Shown: positions 53,479 through 63,085 of the stretch, one piece after another
How the letters are laid out: every line of letters starts with the position of its first letter
Numbering within the stretch: the first letter of the stretch is position 1
NCBI GenBank assembly: GCA_947627535.1
Contig: CANQWM010000001.1
Span: forward strand, 186,001 to 250,000
Reading direction: 5' to 3'
DNA length: 64,000 bases
Source: an uncultured Acetatifactor sp.
Lineage (GTDB): Bacteria > Bacillota > Clostridia > Lachnospirales > Lachnospiraceae
The notes under the pieces: generated by a model
Database searches by the model: none
Seen by the model: the letters and a program-made list of their open reading frames with translations, nothing else
What the model was told of the DNA's origin: nothing
Translations under genes and position numbers: made by a program

Positions 53479-56007
53479 ATGGCGGTGGCGCTTTACCCTC
53501 ACAACCAAACTGCATACAGCAGCGCGCTTCGCATGATGGAAACATCAGGCAAGGCAGCCATAATTCAGCCTACCGGAACGGGTAAGGCCTTTATCGCCTT
53601 TAAGCTGGCGGAGGAACATCCGGGGAAGAAAATTCTCTGGCTTGCTCCCAGCGAATACATTTTTCGTTCCCAAAGGGAAAATTATCTTGCAGCGGGGGGC
53701 GAGGAAACGGCGCTGGAGGGTATCTCTTTTCTGACCTACTCCAAGGTGATGTACGCCATGGGGGGCTATGATGACATAGAGAGGATGGATGACACCGAGA
53801 CAGGCGTTGGCCCAGGGGATGCAGGAAAGCCGGAAAAAGTTACCGGGCTGAAGAGAACGGAAGAAACAGAAAACAAGCTGGTTAAAGCCACGGGACTTGA
53901 AAAAGGGGAAACGCCGGAATACATCATTCTGGATGAATTTCATCGCTGCGGCGCGGAAAACTGGGGGAAGAGTGTAAGGACGCTGATGGACGCCTGCCCG
54001 AATGCAAAGGTTCTTGGCCTTTCCGCAACCAACATCCGTTATCTGGACAGCAGAAGGGATATGGCAGGAGAGCTCTTTGACGGCAAAATCGCTTCCCGAA
54101 TGGAGACGGCGGAGGCAATGGCGGCCGGGATCCTGCCGGCTCCGGTTTATATCTGCGGACTTTATGAATACAGTGACGAATTCAGGAAAATCTCCCTGAG
54201 AGTGAAGAGGCAGCGCAACGCCGGCGTGCGGGACGAGAGCGAAAAACTTCTGGAAAAGCTGCGCCATAGTCTTGACTGTGCGGACGGTCCCGCGGAGATT
54301 TTTGGAAAGTATATGAAAAAGGATGGGAAATACATCGTCTTCTGTTCCGGCAGGGAACACATGGAAGAGATGACGGCTCTGGCGGGGCAATGGTATGGGG
54401 CGCTGGATCCAAGTCCTGCGGTGTACCGCGCTATTTACGACAATGAACGGAGTCCGGAGGAAGTAAAGCGGTTCAGCGCAGACCAGAGCGGGCATCTGAA
54501 ACTGCTCTTTTGCATTGATATGCTGAACGAGGGGGTTCATGTGGCGGATGTGGACGGCGCGGTGCTGCTTCGTCCTACAGCGTCTCCCACACTTTACCTG
54601 CAGCAGGTGGGCAGGGCACTTTCCGTACCGGACGAAGGAAAAGAAGCCCAGCCTGTGATCTTTGATCTGGTGGATAATTTTGACAGTTTAAGGTGCATCG
54701 ATTCTTTTTTGGAAGCATACCACAGGGCAGGCAAAGCGGAGGGAGAAGAGAAAACCAGAACGGAATACCAGTTCCGGCTGATCGACGAGACAAGGGAAAG
54801 CCGGAGACTGTTTGAACAGCTTGGAAAGTGTCTGGCGAGTTCCTGGGAGATGTGTTTTCAGGAAGCGAAAAACTATTATGATCTCCATGGGGACCTGAAG
54901 GTGCCGAAACGCTATGTGACTGAGAATGGTATCGCGCTGGGAAGCTGGTTGCTCACCCAGAGGCGGGTGAGGGCGGGGGCAGTACCGGGATGTCTCTCCA
55001 GAGAGCAGATAAAAAAGCTGGACGGAATCGGCATGGAATGGGGGAGCCGGATCGGGAAAGCATGGGAGAGAGGGTATCTGGAACTGGTAAAATACCGGGA
55101 GGAAAACGGGCATGTAGATGTTCCCGGCAGATATGTGACGGAAGACGGATATCCGCTGGGGAAATTCGTGGCCAACCAGAGGACGGCGTGGAAGAACAGC
55201 AGAAAAGTTGCGGGCATGGCCGGCGGTGGACAGGCTGTTTCCGGAGACGGACATGCGGGGATGGCCGGCGGTGGAGAGAACGGTCCCGGAAATGTCTGCA
55301 CAGGCCGGATCCTTTCGGCACAACGGGAACGGAAGCTGGATGCTCTTGGTTTTATCTGGGACAGAACACAGCAAAACTGGAACCGTTATTATGAAGCGGC
55401 GAAGGAATTTTATAAACAGGAAGGGCATCTTGAAGTACCAGTAAAATATGTCACGGCGGACGGGCTGAGACTTGGGCTGTGGCTGCGCAGCAGAGCGGCG
55501 GAAAAAAAGGCGCTGCCGCCGGACCAGATAAAGGCGCTGGAAGCCATTGGGATGCAATTTGACAGCAGATACGACACCAGATGGGAAGAGCGGTTCCAGC
55601 TGGCCCAGGAATATTACCGGGAGCACGGGAATCTGGAGGTGCCGAAGGAATACGTCATACAGGGCGTGAGGCTCGGAAGATGGGTCAGCGCCATGCGGAG
55701 TGCCAGAGAGAGACCGGACAGCAGTCATTACCGTCTGGACGCGGAGCGGATCCGGAGGCTTGACGGCATTGGGATGCGATGGACTGGGGACTCCTGGGAG
55801 GTCAGATACCGGCTGGCGGAACAATATTATCGGGAGCACGGCGATCTGAAAGTATCGCAGAGTTACATAGTCGAAACGGACGAAGGAAGAATCTGGCTGG
55901 GGAAATGGCTGGCAGTCCAGAGAAAGAAACGGAACGGCCCGGGCGGGAAGCGCGATCTGACGCAAGAGCAGGAAGCGCGGCTTGAAGCAATCGGGATGGA
56001 ATGGTGA
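53479..56007 (+). CDS. DEAD/DEAH-like helicase with five helicase-associated repeats
   Basis: 842 aa. SF2 motor: Walker A QPTGTGKA (30-37), motif II ILDEFH near 150 (DEFH for DEAH), motif III LSATN near 181, motif VI QQVGRALS near 375. From about 454 come five helicase-associated (HA, PF03457-type) repeats starting at SWEMCF, AWERGY, NWNRYY, RWEERF and SWEVRY. Each has a Gly-Asp/His-Leu-x-Val-Pro block, a (L)GxW(L) block and a Leu-x-Gly/Ala-Ile-Gly-Met end. Repeat 2 carries a Gly-rich insert. HA domains are thought to bind nucleic acid. Start supported by AAAGGAGA. No promoter lies in the 60 bp after the right repeat, so expression probably needs the inverted segment. Function unknown; defence against phage or plasmids is one guess. 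Confidence 0.88.
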   Translation: MAVALYPHNQTAYSSALRMMETSGKAAIIQPTGTGKAFIAFKLAEEHPGKKILWLAPSEYIFRSQRENYLAAGGEETALEGISFLTYSKVMYAMGGYDDIERMDDTETGVGPGDAGKPEKVTGLKRTEETENKLVKATGLEKGETPEYIILDEFHRCGAENWGKSVRTLMDACPNAKVLGLSATNIRYLDSRRDMAGELFDGKIASRMETAEAMAAGILPAPVYICGLYEYSDEFRKISLRVKRQRNAGVRDESEKLLEKLRHSLDCADGPAEIFGKYMKKDGKYIVFCSGREHMEEMTALAGQWYGALDPSPAVYRAIYDNERSPEEVKRFSADQSGHLKLLFCIDMLNEGVHVADVDGAVLLRPTASPTLYLQQVGRALSVPDEGKEAQPVIFDLVDNFDSLRCIDSFLEAYHRAGKAEGEEKTRTEYQFRLIDETRESRRLFEQLGKCLASSWEMCFQEAKNYYDLHGDLKVPKRYVTENGIALGSWLLTQRRVRAGAVPGCLSREQIKKLDGIGMEWGSRIGKAWERGYLELVKYREENGHVDVPGRYVTEDGYPLGKFVANQRTAWKNSRKVAGMAGGGQAVSGDGHAGMAGGGENGPGNVCTGRILSAQRERKLDALGFIWDRTQQNWNRYYEAAKEFYKQEGHLEVPVKYVTADGLRLGLWLRSRAAEKKALPPDQIKALEAIGMQFDSRYDTRWEERFQLAQEYYREHGNLEVPKEYVIQGVRLGRWVSAMRSARERPDSSHYRLDAERIRRLDGIGMRWTGDSWEVRYRLAEQYYREHGDLKVSQSYIVETDEGRIWLGKWLAVQRKKRNGPGGKRDLTQEQEARLEAIGMEW

Positions 56008-56009
56008 GA

Positions 56010-56170
56010 AAGCCGCAGGCAGAAATGCCGTGGCCAGAGGAAGGATGCATTGGGAAGCAGTCGTTGCCAAGAGCACGCTGCGGAAGGGTGCTGACATAGT
56101 GCCGGATGGCACTTCAATAGGATGAAACCGCACTTATAACATGTGCGGGTGGCGAAGCCTGCCCTGAAAC
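56010..56170 (+). ncRNA. candidate structured RNA or structured 3' UTR after the helicase gene
   Basis: Several small hairpins follow each other with short gaps: GCCGC-A-GGCA with a GAAA tetraloop and TGCC-GTGGC (56012-56034); AGCAC/GTGCT (56072-56092); GTGCC-GGAT-GGCAC (56099-56112); CCGCAC/GTGCGG (56128-56148); and GGGTGGC-GAA-GCCTGCC (56147-56163, competing with the former). No coding frame fits. I do not recognise a known RNA family. Confidence 0.4.
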
Positions 56171-56196
56171 CGACGGAGTGGGGTTGAGCGGCTGGG

Positions 56197-56306
56197 TTTC
56201 ATTGGTTAAATTTTAATGGTTGAGTTTCAATGGCTGAATTTTAATGGCTGAGTTTCAATGGTTAAATTTCAACGAGTGAATTTCAATGGTTGAATTTTAA
56301 GGCAGG
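56197..56306 (+). repeat. 14-bp tandem array, 7 units plus a partial
   Basis: Units of the form TTTCAATGGTTGAA / TTTTAATGGCTGAG run from 56197 to 56294, with a partial unit to 56306. The T-rich start and GGYTGA core are kept in most units. Non-coding, between the helicase gene and the polysaccharide cluster. Confidence 0.9.
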
Positions 56307-56457
56307 AAGATCAGAAATTTAGAAATATAACAGGAAGTGCTGAAAGAGACGCCGAGATTGTGTGTTTCTTTTTTTGTTGGGATTTTTTCAGAAGCAAAGA
56401 TGCTTATAGCAAGGAAAGGTCAATTTTAGGCAATGTCATACCGACAATTTAGAACTT

Positions 56458-56486
56458 TTGGATTAAATAAATTTCTGAAGTATAGA
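56458..56486 (+). promoter_or_regulatory. candidate promoter for the polysaccharide cluster
   Basis: TTGGAT (56458-56463), 17 bp, TATAGA (56481-56486), leaving a leader of about 240 nt. The box lies in one of two similar AT-rich stretches (56460-56478 and 56489-56507). The rest of 56307-56728 holds no convincing gene; 56637-56715 could encode a short piece (KPLCIAVIGG) resembling a glycosyltransferase N-terminus. Confidence 0.35.
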
Positions 56487-56728
56487 TCGGATTAATTAAA
56501 TTTCCGAGACTGGATGAGAAAGACCGCTTGTAAAGTTGTGTTATGCAAGCGATGCGGAGAAAAGCAGGCTTGGAGCGTTGCTGGTCTCCGCTGTTTTGCG
56601 TTTAAAAAGAAATTTGATACTGAGGGAGTGCAGGGCCTTGAAAGATGAAAAAACAGAGAAACCATTATGTATTGCTGTGATTGGAGGAACCGAGATAATA
56701 GATACTAAAAAATGAAAGGTTAACATAC

Positions 56729-57864
56729 ATGGATGGGGTAAAAGAAGTGATGCCGGAACCGATACGTGTGGCACAGATTATGGGGAAGATGATCAACGGC
56801 GGTGTGGAGGCGGTAGTAATGAATTATTACCGACATATTGACCGGTCAAAAGTACAGTTTGATTTTATCGTAGATGCTGATTCTACTCATACGCAGTTTC
56901 TGCAAGACCAGATAGAAAGCTTGGGTGGGCGGATCTATATTGTTCCGCCATATCAAAAATTGGGTCAATATATACCAGCACTTGTAGCAATTTTTCGTAA
57001 AAACAGTTATCAGATTGTTCACTCCCACATTAATAGTTTAAGCGTATTTCCTCTCTATGCTGCTAAGAAAGCTGGCGTGCCTGTCCGCATTGCGCACAGT
57101 CATTCGACTGCAGCTCCAGGAGAGTGGAAGAAAAATATCTTCAAGTATATGCTTCGTCCGTTTTCTAAAATATATGCAACGCATTATGTAGCCTGTTCCA
57201 AACTTGCCGGAGAATGGCTGTTTGGAAAGAAAGCAATGAGAAATGGCCAGGTAACTATTTTTAACAATGCAATTGATCTGGACAAATATTGTTTTAACAA
57301 AAAAGTGCGCGATGAAGTCAGAAATGAATTAGGGTTGCAAAATAAGTTTGTAATCGGGCATGTTGGTAATTTTCGTTATCAAAAAAATCAGGATTTTGTG
57401 ATTGATGTCTTTCGGGAAATCCATGCTCGTAATCCGGAGTCCGTATTGCTGATGATTGGTGATGGGGAAGATTTTGAACGCATTCGTGCGCGTGTGGAAA
57501 GCATGCCGGAAAATACGGGGGGGTACGGCTATTAGGTAGCCGTAGAGATTGCGAAAGATTATATCAGGCGATGGATCTGTTGCTGTTTCCTTCAAGGTAT
57601 GAAGGGTTGGGTATAGTGGCAATTGAGGCTCAAATAAGAGGTCTGCGGGTACTTGCATCAACGAATGTTCCTGTGGAAACCCAAATCTCAGATGGTATAG
57701 AGTTTTTAGATCTTGCTGCGGGATTACAGACTTGGAAAGAAGCTGCACTGCAGTCCGTAAAAAAAATAAACCTCCAAAATGAAAGAATGGCAGCCTATGA
57801 CATTTGTGCACAGGTAAAGAAGCTGGAGAATTTTTATGAAAGAAATAAAAATGCAAAAAGATGA
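56729..57864 (+). CDS. GT4-type glycosyltransferase, interrupted by a frameshift at a G7 tract
   Basis: As sequenced, translation from 56729 gives 268 aa and stops at 57535. The N-terminal GT-B half is intact: RVAQIMGKMINGGVEAVVMN, IVHSHINSLSVFPLYAAKKA and VIGHVGNFRYQKNQDF. Adding one G to the run at 57517-57523 continues the frame as GGVRLLGSRRDCERLYQAMD and the donor-binding SRYEGLGIVAIEAQ to a stop at 57862-57864 (about 378 aa). It is EpsF-like, probably using a UDP-sugar. Either a phase-variable gene in the OFF state, a mutation or a read error. First gene of the surface-sugar cluster. Confidence 0.8.
57517..57523 (+). repeat. run of seven G at the frameshift site
   Basis: Homopolymer inside the glycosyltransferase gene. 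With eight G the full-length frame is restored; with six or seven it stops early. Confidence 0.85.
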
Positions 57865-58249
57865 GTCAGAAACGACGATAGGAGAAGAACGTAAGTGCAT
57901 TTATCTTCTAGGATCAAGAAAGGATGTCAATCGGCTCTACCAGGCGATGGACATTTTCTTGCTACCATCGCGATATGAAGGTTTGCCGGTTGTTGCCATA
58001 GAAGCACAGGTGGCCGGTCTGCCCTGTATTCTGTCTGATCGTATCACCAAAGAAGTTAAAATAACTGAAGATGTAACATTCCTGAATCTTGAAGCTGGGA
58101 GCATACAATGGGCAGAAACTGTTCTCCGGAAAAAGAACAACCAAAGAACAAAAGAAGGACAAATTGACAAGTTTGACATTAAATATCAGGCAAAACGATG
58201 GGCGGATTATTATAGCGAGTTGATTGGGACGATAGCGAATCATAATTAA
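57836..58249 (+). CDS. C-terminal half of a second glycosyltransferase (partial copy)
   Basis: 137 aa. After a short unrelated head it aligns by eye with the C-terminal half of the preceding enzyme: IYLLGSRKDVNRLYQAMDIF and SRYEGLPVVAIEAQVAGLP, then FLNLEAG. It lacks the N-terminal acceptor domain, so it is not an independent enzyme. It overlaps the end of the preceding frame by 29 bp. Either the remnant of a deleted paralogue or an alternative 3' cassette. Confidence 0.7.
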   Translation: MKEIKMQKDESETTIGEERKCIYLLGSRKDVNRLYQAMDIFLLPSRYEGLPVVAIEAQVAGLPCILSDRITKEVKITEDVTFLNLEAGSIQWAETVLRKKNNQRTKEGQIDKFDIKYQAKRWADYYSELIGTIANHN

Positions 58250-58434
58250 AAGGTTGCTGGATAGATCACTTATTCAAAAATTACTAGAAAGACAGGACTG
58301 ATGGAAAAGTTTCCAGTAATAGCGTTTGCTATTTATAATGTGGTTAAATATTTGTTAAAAACACTTTTTTGCCGAATGATGAGCGGCTGTGAAGATAGGG
58401 AATAAAAAGAAAAACGAAAGGGGTGCAACCACGG

Positions 58435-59643
58435 ATGGAAGTCGCCATCATTACAAGCGGTTATTTGCCGGTCCCGCCGACAAAGGGCGGAGCTGTGGAA
58501 AATATCATTTATAACCTGATCCAGGAAAACGAAAGGTTTCATGCGTGTGATTTTACAGTATACTCTTGCGCGGATCAAAACAGGGAAATTTTTCGCTTTA
58601 CAAAAATCAATCAGATTCAGACAAGAAAATTGACAAAAGTGCTTGACCGAATGATCTATTTTCTTGCAAAAAATATATTTAGAAAGAAACATCTGATTAG
58701 TTATCGATATTTCTTTCAGCGAATGGCGTTTATGCGGCAGGTCGGAAAGAAACTGAGAGCCCATTCTTATGGCCGGGTTGTCCTAGAAAATAATGTTGTC
58801 ATGTTTCGTGCGCTGGAATATCGTGACAACCTCGAAAAATACAAGGGAAAGATTTATTACCATGCACATAATGAATTGGGAAAGACACTTGGATACGACA
58901 GTTATTTGAGTCAGGCAAAAAAAATCATTGGAGTTTCTGATTATATCACGGGATGCTTTCAAAAACTGATTGGTATGCAGACGACAGAATATGTAACTGT
59001 ACATAACGCCATAGATGAAAAGCTTTTCGAAAAAAAGATTAGCCAGGAGGAGAAAGACACCCTGAAAAAGAAACTTGGAATTGATCCGGGATGTCCGGTT
59101 TTATTGTTTGCCGGGAGAATAGCGAAGGAAAAAGGAATTCTTGAATTACTGGAAGCTTTATCAGAACTGGAAGAGGAGTGTTATACACTCCTTGTGGCAG
59201 GAAACACATTCTATAATATTAATGTAAAAGATGGTTTTGAAGAACAGCTTAAGCAAATTACAGAGAGAATAAGTGGAAAAATTATTTTCACAGGACATAT
59301 CCCCTATCCCAAAATGTATCAATATTACCAGCTTGCGGATTTATGTATCCTGCCGTCTGTATGGCAAGAACCATGTGGTATGAGTATGATTGAATGCCTT
59401 GCCTCTGGGACGCCGCTTATTACTACCCGGACAGGAGGAGTGCCAGAAAACGTCACGGAAGCCACTGTTCTTCTCGACACGGAAAATCTGACGGAAACGT
59501 TAAGAGAACAGCTTCATAAATATCTGAATGATCCGGAGGAACTGTGCAAACTTAAGGAAAAAACTGCAAAATGTATTTACCGACCTGAAACTATTGCACA
59601 ATATTATCACCATTTTATGCAGGCGCTGGACATTGAGGATTGA
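58435..59643 (+). CDS. GT4-family glycosyltransferase
   Basis: 402 aa, GT-B fold. N-terminal EVAIITSGYLPVPPTKGGAVE is typical of GT4 enzymes; the C-terminal domain has LLFAGRIAKEKGILELLEAL and VWQEPCGMSMIECLASGTP, with the E-x7-E nucleotide-sugar motif. Sugar unknown. The ATG at 58435 was chosen over GTG 58423 (conserved start). The gap 58250-58434 contains only a 34-aa frame that I do not trust. Confidence 0.9.
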   Translation: MEVAIITSGYLPVPPTKGGAVENIIYNLIQENERFHACDFTVYSCADQNREIFRFTKINQIQTRKLTKVLDRMIYFLAKNIFRKKHLISYRYFFQRMAFMRQVGKKLRAHSYGRVVLENNVVMFRALEYRDNLEKYKGKIYYHAHNELGKTLGYDSYLSQAKKIIGVSDYITGCFQKLIGMQTTEYVTVHNAIDEKLFEKKISQEEKDTLKKKLGIDPGCPVLLFAGRIAKEKGILELLEALSELEEECYTLLVAGNTFYNINVKDGFEEQLKQITERISGKIIFTGHIPYPKMYQYYQLADLCILPSVWQEPCGMSMIECLASGTPLITTRTGGVPENVTEATVLLDTENLTETLREQLHKYLNDPEELCKLKEKTAKCIYRPETIAQYYHHFMQALDIED

Positions 59644-59657
59644 CAGGGAGAGTTGTT

Positions 59658-60920
59658 ATGAAAGTGAAATATGCCATTTTAGGAGCGGGCATATCTGGTC
59701 TTGCTTTTGCGGGCAATTTAAATTCAGATAATTTTGTGGTGTTGGAAAAGGAGAGCGATGCGGGCGGCCTTTGCAGGACTCACAAAGCCTGCGGAGAATA
59801 CATTTGGGATTTTGCGGGTCATTTTTTCCATTTTAAAAATGAAGAAAGCAGGCGCTATTTTGAACCTGTGCTTCAGGGGAGTAAATGTGTTCGCCAAATT
59901 AAGAACACAAAAATTAATTTTCGAAACTCAATGATCGACTATCCTTTTCAAAAAAATATACATCAATTAAAAAAGGAAGACTTTATAGACTGTCTGTATG
60001 ATCTTTTTTTTAAAGAAGAAAAAGAGATATATACATCATTTAAGGATATGTTATTTGGAAAGTTCGGCAAGGGAATCTGTGATCGGTTTCTGGTTCCGTA
60101 CAATGAAAAACTTTATGCCTGCGACCTAGATGAACTGGATCAGGATGCGATGGGGCGTTTTTTCCCATATGCGGACTTGACTGAGATCATCCAAAATATG
60201 AAAAATGGGAACAACGTTTCTTATAACGACCACTTTATATATCCAGTTGACGGCACTTATACAGTCATTGACTATTTGCTACGTCAAGTAGAGAAAGAAA
60301 AAATCCACCTGAATGAAGAAGTGTTGAGCATAGACCCTATTGGTAGACGTATTGTTTCCACAGCGGACACTTATGAATATCAGTATTTGGTCAGTTCGAT
60401 TCCGTTTCCTCAACTTTTAGAATTAATGGGTGAATGCGTACCAGAATGCCTGTCTTGGAATAAGGTGCTGGTATTTAATATCGGTTTTGACAGACCGTCA
60501 ATCGACCGTTCGCTGCATTGGGTCTATTATCCTGATAAAGACGTGAACTTCTATCGAGTCGGGTTTTATAATAACATTCTGCGCCAAAATAAACTCAGTG
60601 TTTATGTGGAAATTGGATATGAACATAGCCAGGAAGTAGATGTTTCAGGACAATATGCGCAGACACTTTCGAACCTTGAAAGATGCAGTGTGATTGACAA
60701 ACATAAAGTAACAGCGTATGAGAGCATTGTAATTGATCCGGCTTACGTCCACATATCCGCAGAATCTATGAAGTATGTGGGGGAGAAAAGAAAATCGCTT
60801 GCACAAAACAATATCTACACGACCGGGCGTTACGGCGAATGGACGTATTGCTCTATGGAGGATTGTTTTTTGCGGGCCAGAGAGTTATCCAGCCGGATTG
60901 GTAACGGGGATATAAGATGA
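59658..60920 (+). CDS. FAD-dependent protein of the UDP-galactopyranose mutase / protoporphyrinogen-oxidase-like type
   Basis: 420 aa. FAD motif YAILGAGISGLAFAGNL, then VLEKESDAGGLCRTH and the DFAGHFFHF segment seen in mutase-like proteins of polysaccharide clusters. C-terminal IYTTGRYGEWTYCSMEDCFL closes the FAD site. Real UDP-galactopyranose mutases are shorter and differ in the middle, so the sugar step is uncertain. Ribosome site GGGAGAG; the stop overlaps the next start by 4 bp. Confidence 0.8.
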   Translation: MKVKYAILGAGISGLAFAGNLNSDNFVVLEKESDAGGLCRTHKACGEYIWDFAGHFFHFKNEESRRYFEPVLQGSKCVRQIKNTKINFRNSMIDYPFQKNIHQLKKEDFIDCLYDLFFKEEKEIYTSFKDMLFGKFGKGICDRFLVPYNEKLYACDLDELDQDAMGRFFPYADLTEIIQNMKNGNNVSYNDHFIYPVDGTYTVIDYLLRQVEKEKIHLNEEVLSIDPIGRRIVSTADTYEYQYLVSSIPFPQLLELMGECVPECLSWNKVLVFNIGFDRPSIDRSLHWVYYPDKDVNFYRVGFYNNILRQNKLSVYVEIGYEHSQEVDVSGQYAQTLSNLERCSVIDKHKVTAYESIVIDPAYVHISAESMKYVGEKRKSLAQNNIYTTGRYGEWTYCSMEDCFLRARELSSRIGNGDIR

Positions 60921-61963
60921 AAGTTTTGACGGTAGTAATTGCGGCATACAACGTAGAAAAATATTTGGAATCTACGCTGAAATCCCTGTGTGACGCAAGG
61001 TACATAGGTGAGATTGAAGTGTTGGTGGTAGACGACGGTTCGAAGGATCGAACTGGAGAAATTGCGAAACACTGCCAGCAGATGCATCCGGAGTCTGTTC
61101 GTTATATCGCCAAAGAGAACGGCGGACATGGCTCGACAATCAATAAAGGAATTGAATTGGCGACTGGGAAATATTTCCGTGTCGTGGACGGCGACGATGC
61201 GGTAGATCCAGACGCTTTTTCAAATTATATTGAAAAACTTCAAAAATGCGATTCAGATGTTGTGGTAACGGATTACTGGTGGACGGACGACCAGGGAGTC
61301 AGATATCCGCACAATCATGCTGTGTTTGGCTGTATTCCGGCAGGAAAGAAAAGGAACTATGACAAATCGACAGACTCATCCTTGTTTGGCCTTAGCACAA
61401 TGTGCATTAGGACGGAGCTACTCAGGCAAAATCATGCCCGCATTACTGAACATTGTTATTATGTGGATGTTGAATTTATTGTGTGGGCCATTGCAGTATC
61501 ACGAAATTATATCTTTTACGATGATAAGGTGTATCTGTATCGCTGTGTGGGTACAGGAAACAATAGCGTGAATAAGGCGAATATGCTCAGAAACGTGGAA
61601 ATGCAGGAAACGGTTGCATTGAACCTGTGTGCGCTGTTGCAGCATTTTGAAGAAAAACAGATGTTGGATGAAGACAGGCGAGTTCTCATTTTGAATCGAA
61701 TTGCGATGAGCATTGGCGCGCTTTACCGGACCTGGCTTCTGTGTGATAAATATCAAGAAAGTAGAGATAATATTCGTTCTTTCGAGCAAAAAATTCAGGA
61801 AAGTTCAAAAATTCTTTATCGTTATATTGGAGAAAAGAAGTTTATTCGATGGATTCGTAAAAATCAATACGCTTATTTGGGTATGATTAGAATCGCGTAT
61901 AGAGGTTATTTGCAATGGAAAAAGAAAGTGCATTGGACCGAAAAAGTAATTGGGAATTGTTAA
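60917..61963 (+). CDS. GT2-family glycosyltransferase
   Basis: 348 aa. GT-A domain: LTVVIAAYNVEKYLESTLKS, VLVVDDGSKDRTGEIA, ENGGHGSTINKGIELATGKY and the metal-binding VVDGDDAVDPDAF. The C-terminal 100 residues are helical and basic. Coupled to the upstream flavoprotein by an ATGA overlap. Confidence 0.92.
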   Translation: MKVLTVVIAAYNVEKYLESTLKSLCDARYIGEIEVLVVDDGSKDRTGEIAKHCQQMHPESVRYIAKENGGHGSTINKGIELATGKYFRVVDGDDAVDPDAFSNYIEKLQKCDSDVVVTDYWWTDDQGVRYPHNHAVFGCIPAGKKRNYDKSTDSSLFGLSTMCIRTELLRQNHARITEHCYYVDVEFIVWAIAVSRNYIFYDDKVYLYRCVGTGNNSVNKANMLRNVEMQETVALNLCALLQHFEEKQMLDEDRRVLILNRIAMSIGALYRTWLLCDKYQESRDNIRSFEQKIQESSKILYRYIGEKKFIRWIRKNQYAYLGMIRIAYRGYLQWKKKVHWTEKVIGNC

Positions 61964-63048
61964 GAGTGCTGTCTATGTTGGTTATTATATTGAATCATGT
62001 GGTGTCCTTAAGTGGTGTTCTGGATAGTGTTACTTTGAATGGAAACATTATGGTATCTCTGTTTTTCTTGCTAGGCGGAAAATTTGGAACCAACGTATTT
62101 GTAATCATCGGGCTGTATTTTCTGGTTGACAAAAAAAGATTTGATTCGCAAAAAATTGTATGCTTGTGGTTGCAAACCCTGTTCTATTTGTTAATTTTAA
62201 ATTTGTTCGATATTGTGGTCTTTTCCAGCGAAATTTCATGGAAAATCTGGGTAAAATCCTTTTTGCCGATTCTTGGAAGAAGTTATTGGTTTGCTTCCTC
62301 CTATTTGATTTTACTTTTGCTTTTGCCTATATTGAACAGGCTATATGAAAAGTGGAATATCCGATTGGCGCATGTCCTTGTGGGTATGTTTATTTTTTCC
62401 ATTTTACCGACTGTGACTTTCAATGGAAGGCTACTTGGCAATTCTGCCTTTGTGAAACTTGTGTTTAAGCTATTGATGTTTGGCCCAGTATGGTTTTCAT
62501 TTTTATACATGCTCATCCGCTACTTGAAACCTAGGATAAAAAAGCTGAGCGGGGGGGTGAAACTTTATGGGTTTCTCCTCTTTGCGGGTTCATATGTCTT
62601 GATGTTTTTAGTTGAAATTTGGATGTATCAGAAGGGAGTCCAAGGAAATGTGTTTATGAGAAACAACTATTCCACCATCCGGGATATGTCATCATTTCCA
62701 TGTCTGACAGCGTCTTTTGGCCTGTTTCTTCTATTTAAAAATTTGCACATTCCGCAAAACAAATGGATTAACCAGATAGCATCCAATACCTTTGGCATAT
62801 ATCTTTTACATAATCATGAGACGACAATTCCCATTTTTTGGCGAGGGATATTTGCATTAGATACCATGGTCAAAACAAAAGGATATGTTCCTTACAGCGT
62901 CGCTTTAACCATAGGAATCTTTATCGTGGGTTGCGCAGTTGAACATATCCGCAAAAAAATGGAACGATTGATTTTGAATCGGCCAAAACTTGGAGTTTTC
63001 TGTCATAAAATTGACGCAACAATTAACAAAAGATTTTACGGAACATAA
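61915..63048 (+). CDS. acyltransferase-3 family membrane protein
   Basis: 377 aa with about ten helices. NWELLRVLSMLVIILNHVVS is the acyltransferase-3 start with the putative catalytic His; FGIYLLHNHETT near the end is the usual last-helix block. Likely O-acetylates (or similar) the polymer made by this cluster. Overlaps the GT2 gene by 49 bp; the next in-frame ATG would cut the first helix, so this start is preferred. Confidence 0.85.
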   Translation: MEKESALDRKSNWELLRVLSMLVIILNHVVSLSGVLDSVTLNGNIMVSLFFLLGGKFGTNVFVIIGLYFLVDKKRFDSQKIVCLWLQTLFYLLILNLFDIVVFSSEISWKIWVKSFLPILGRSYWFASSYLILLLLLPILNRLYEKWNIRLAHVLVGMFIFSILPTVTFNGRLLGNSAFVKLVFKLLMFGPVWFSFLYMLIRYLKPRIKKLSGGVKLYGFLLFAGSYVLMFLVEIWMYQKGVQGNVFMRNNYSTIRDMSSFPCLTASFGLFLLFKNLHIPQNKWINQIASNTFGIYLLHNHETTIPIFWRGIFALDTMVKTKGYVPYSVALTIGIFIVGCAVEHIRKKMERLILNRPKLGVFCHKIDATINKRFYGT

Positions 63049-63085
63049 CAAGAATTGAAAAAGATACCGGAAGGGAGAAAATGAA

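Noticed and set aside
58301..58405. 34-codon frame in the polysaccharide cluster
   Set aside because: Partly hydrophobic but too short, with a weak start and no known match.
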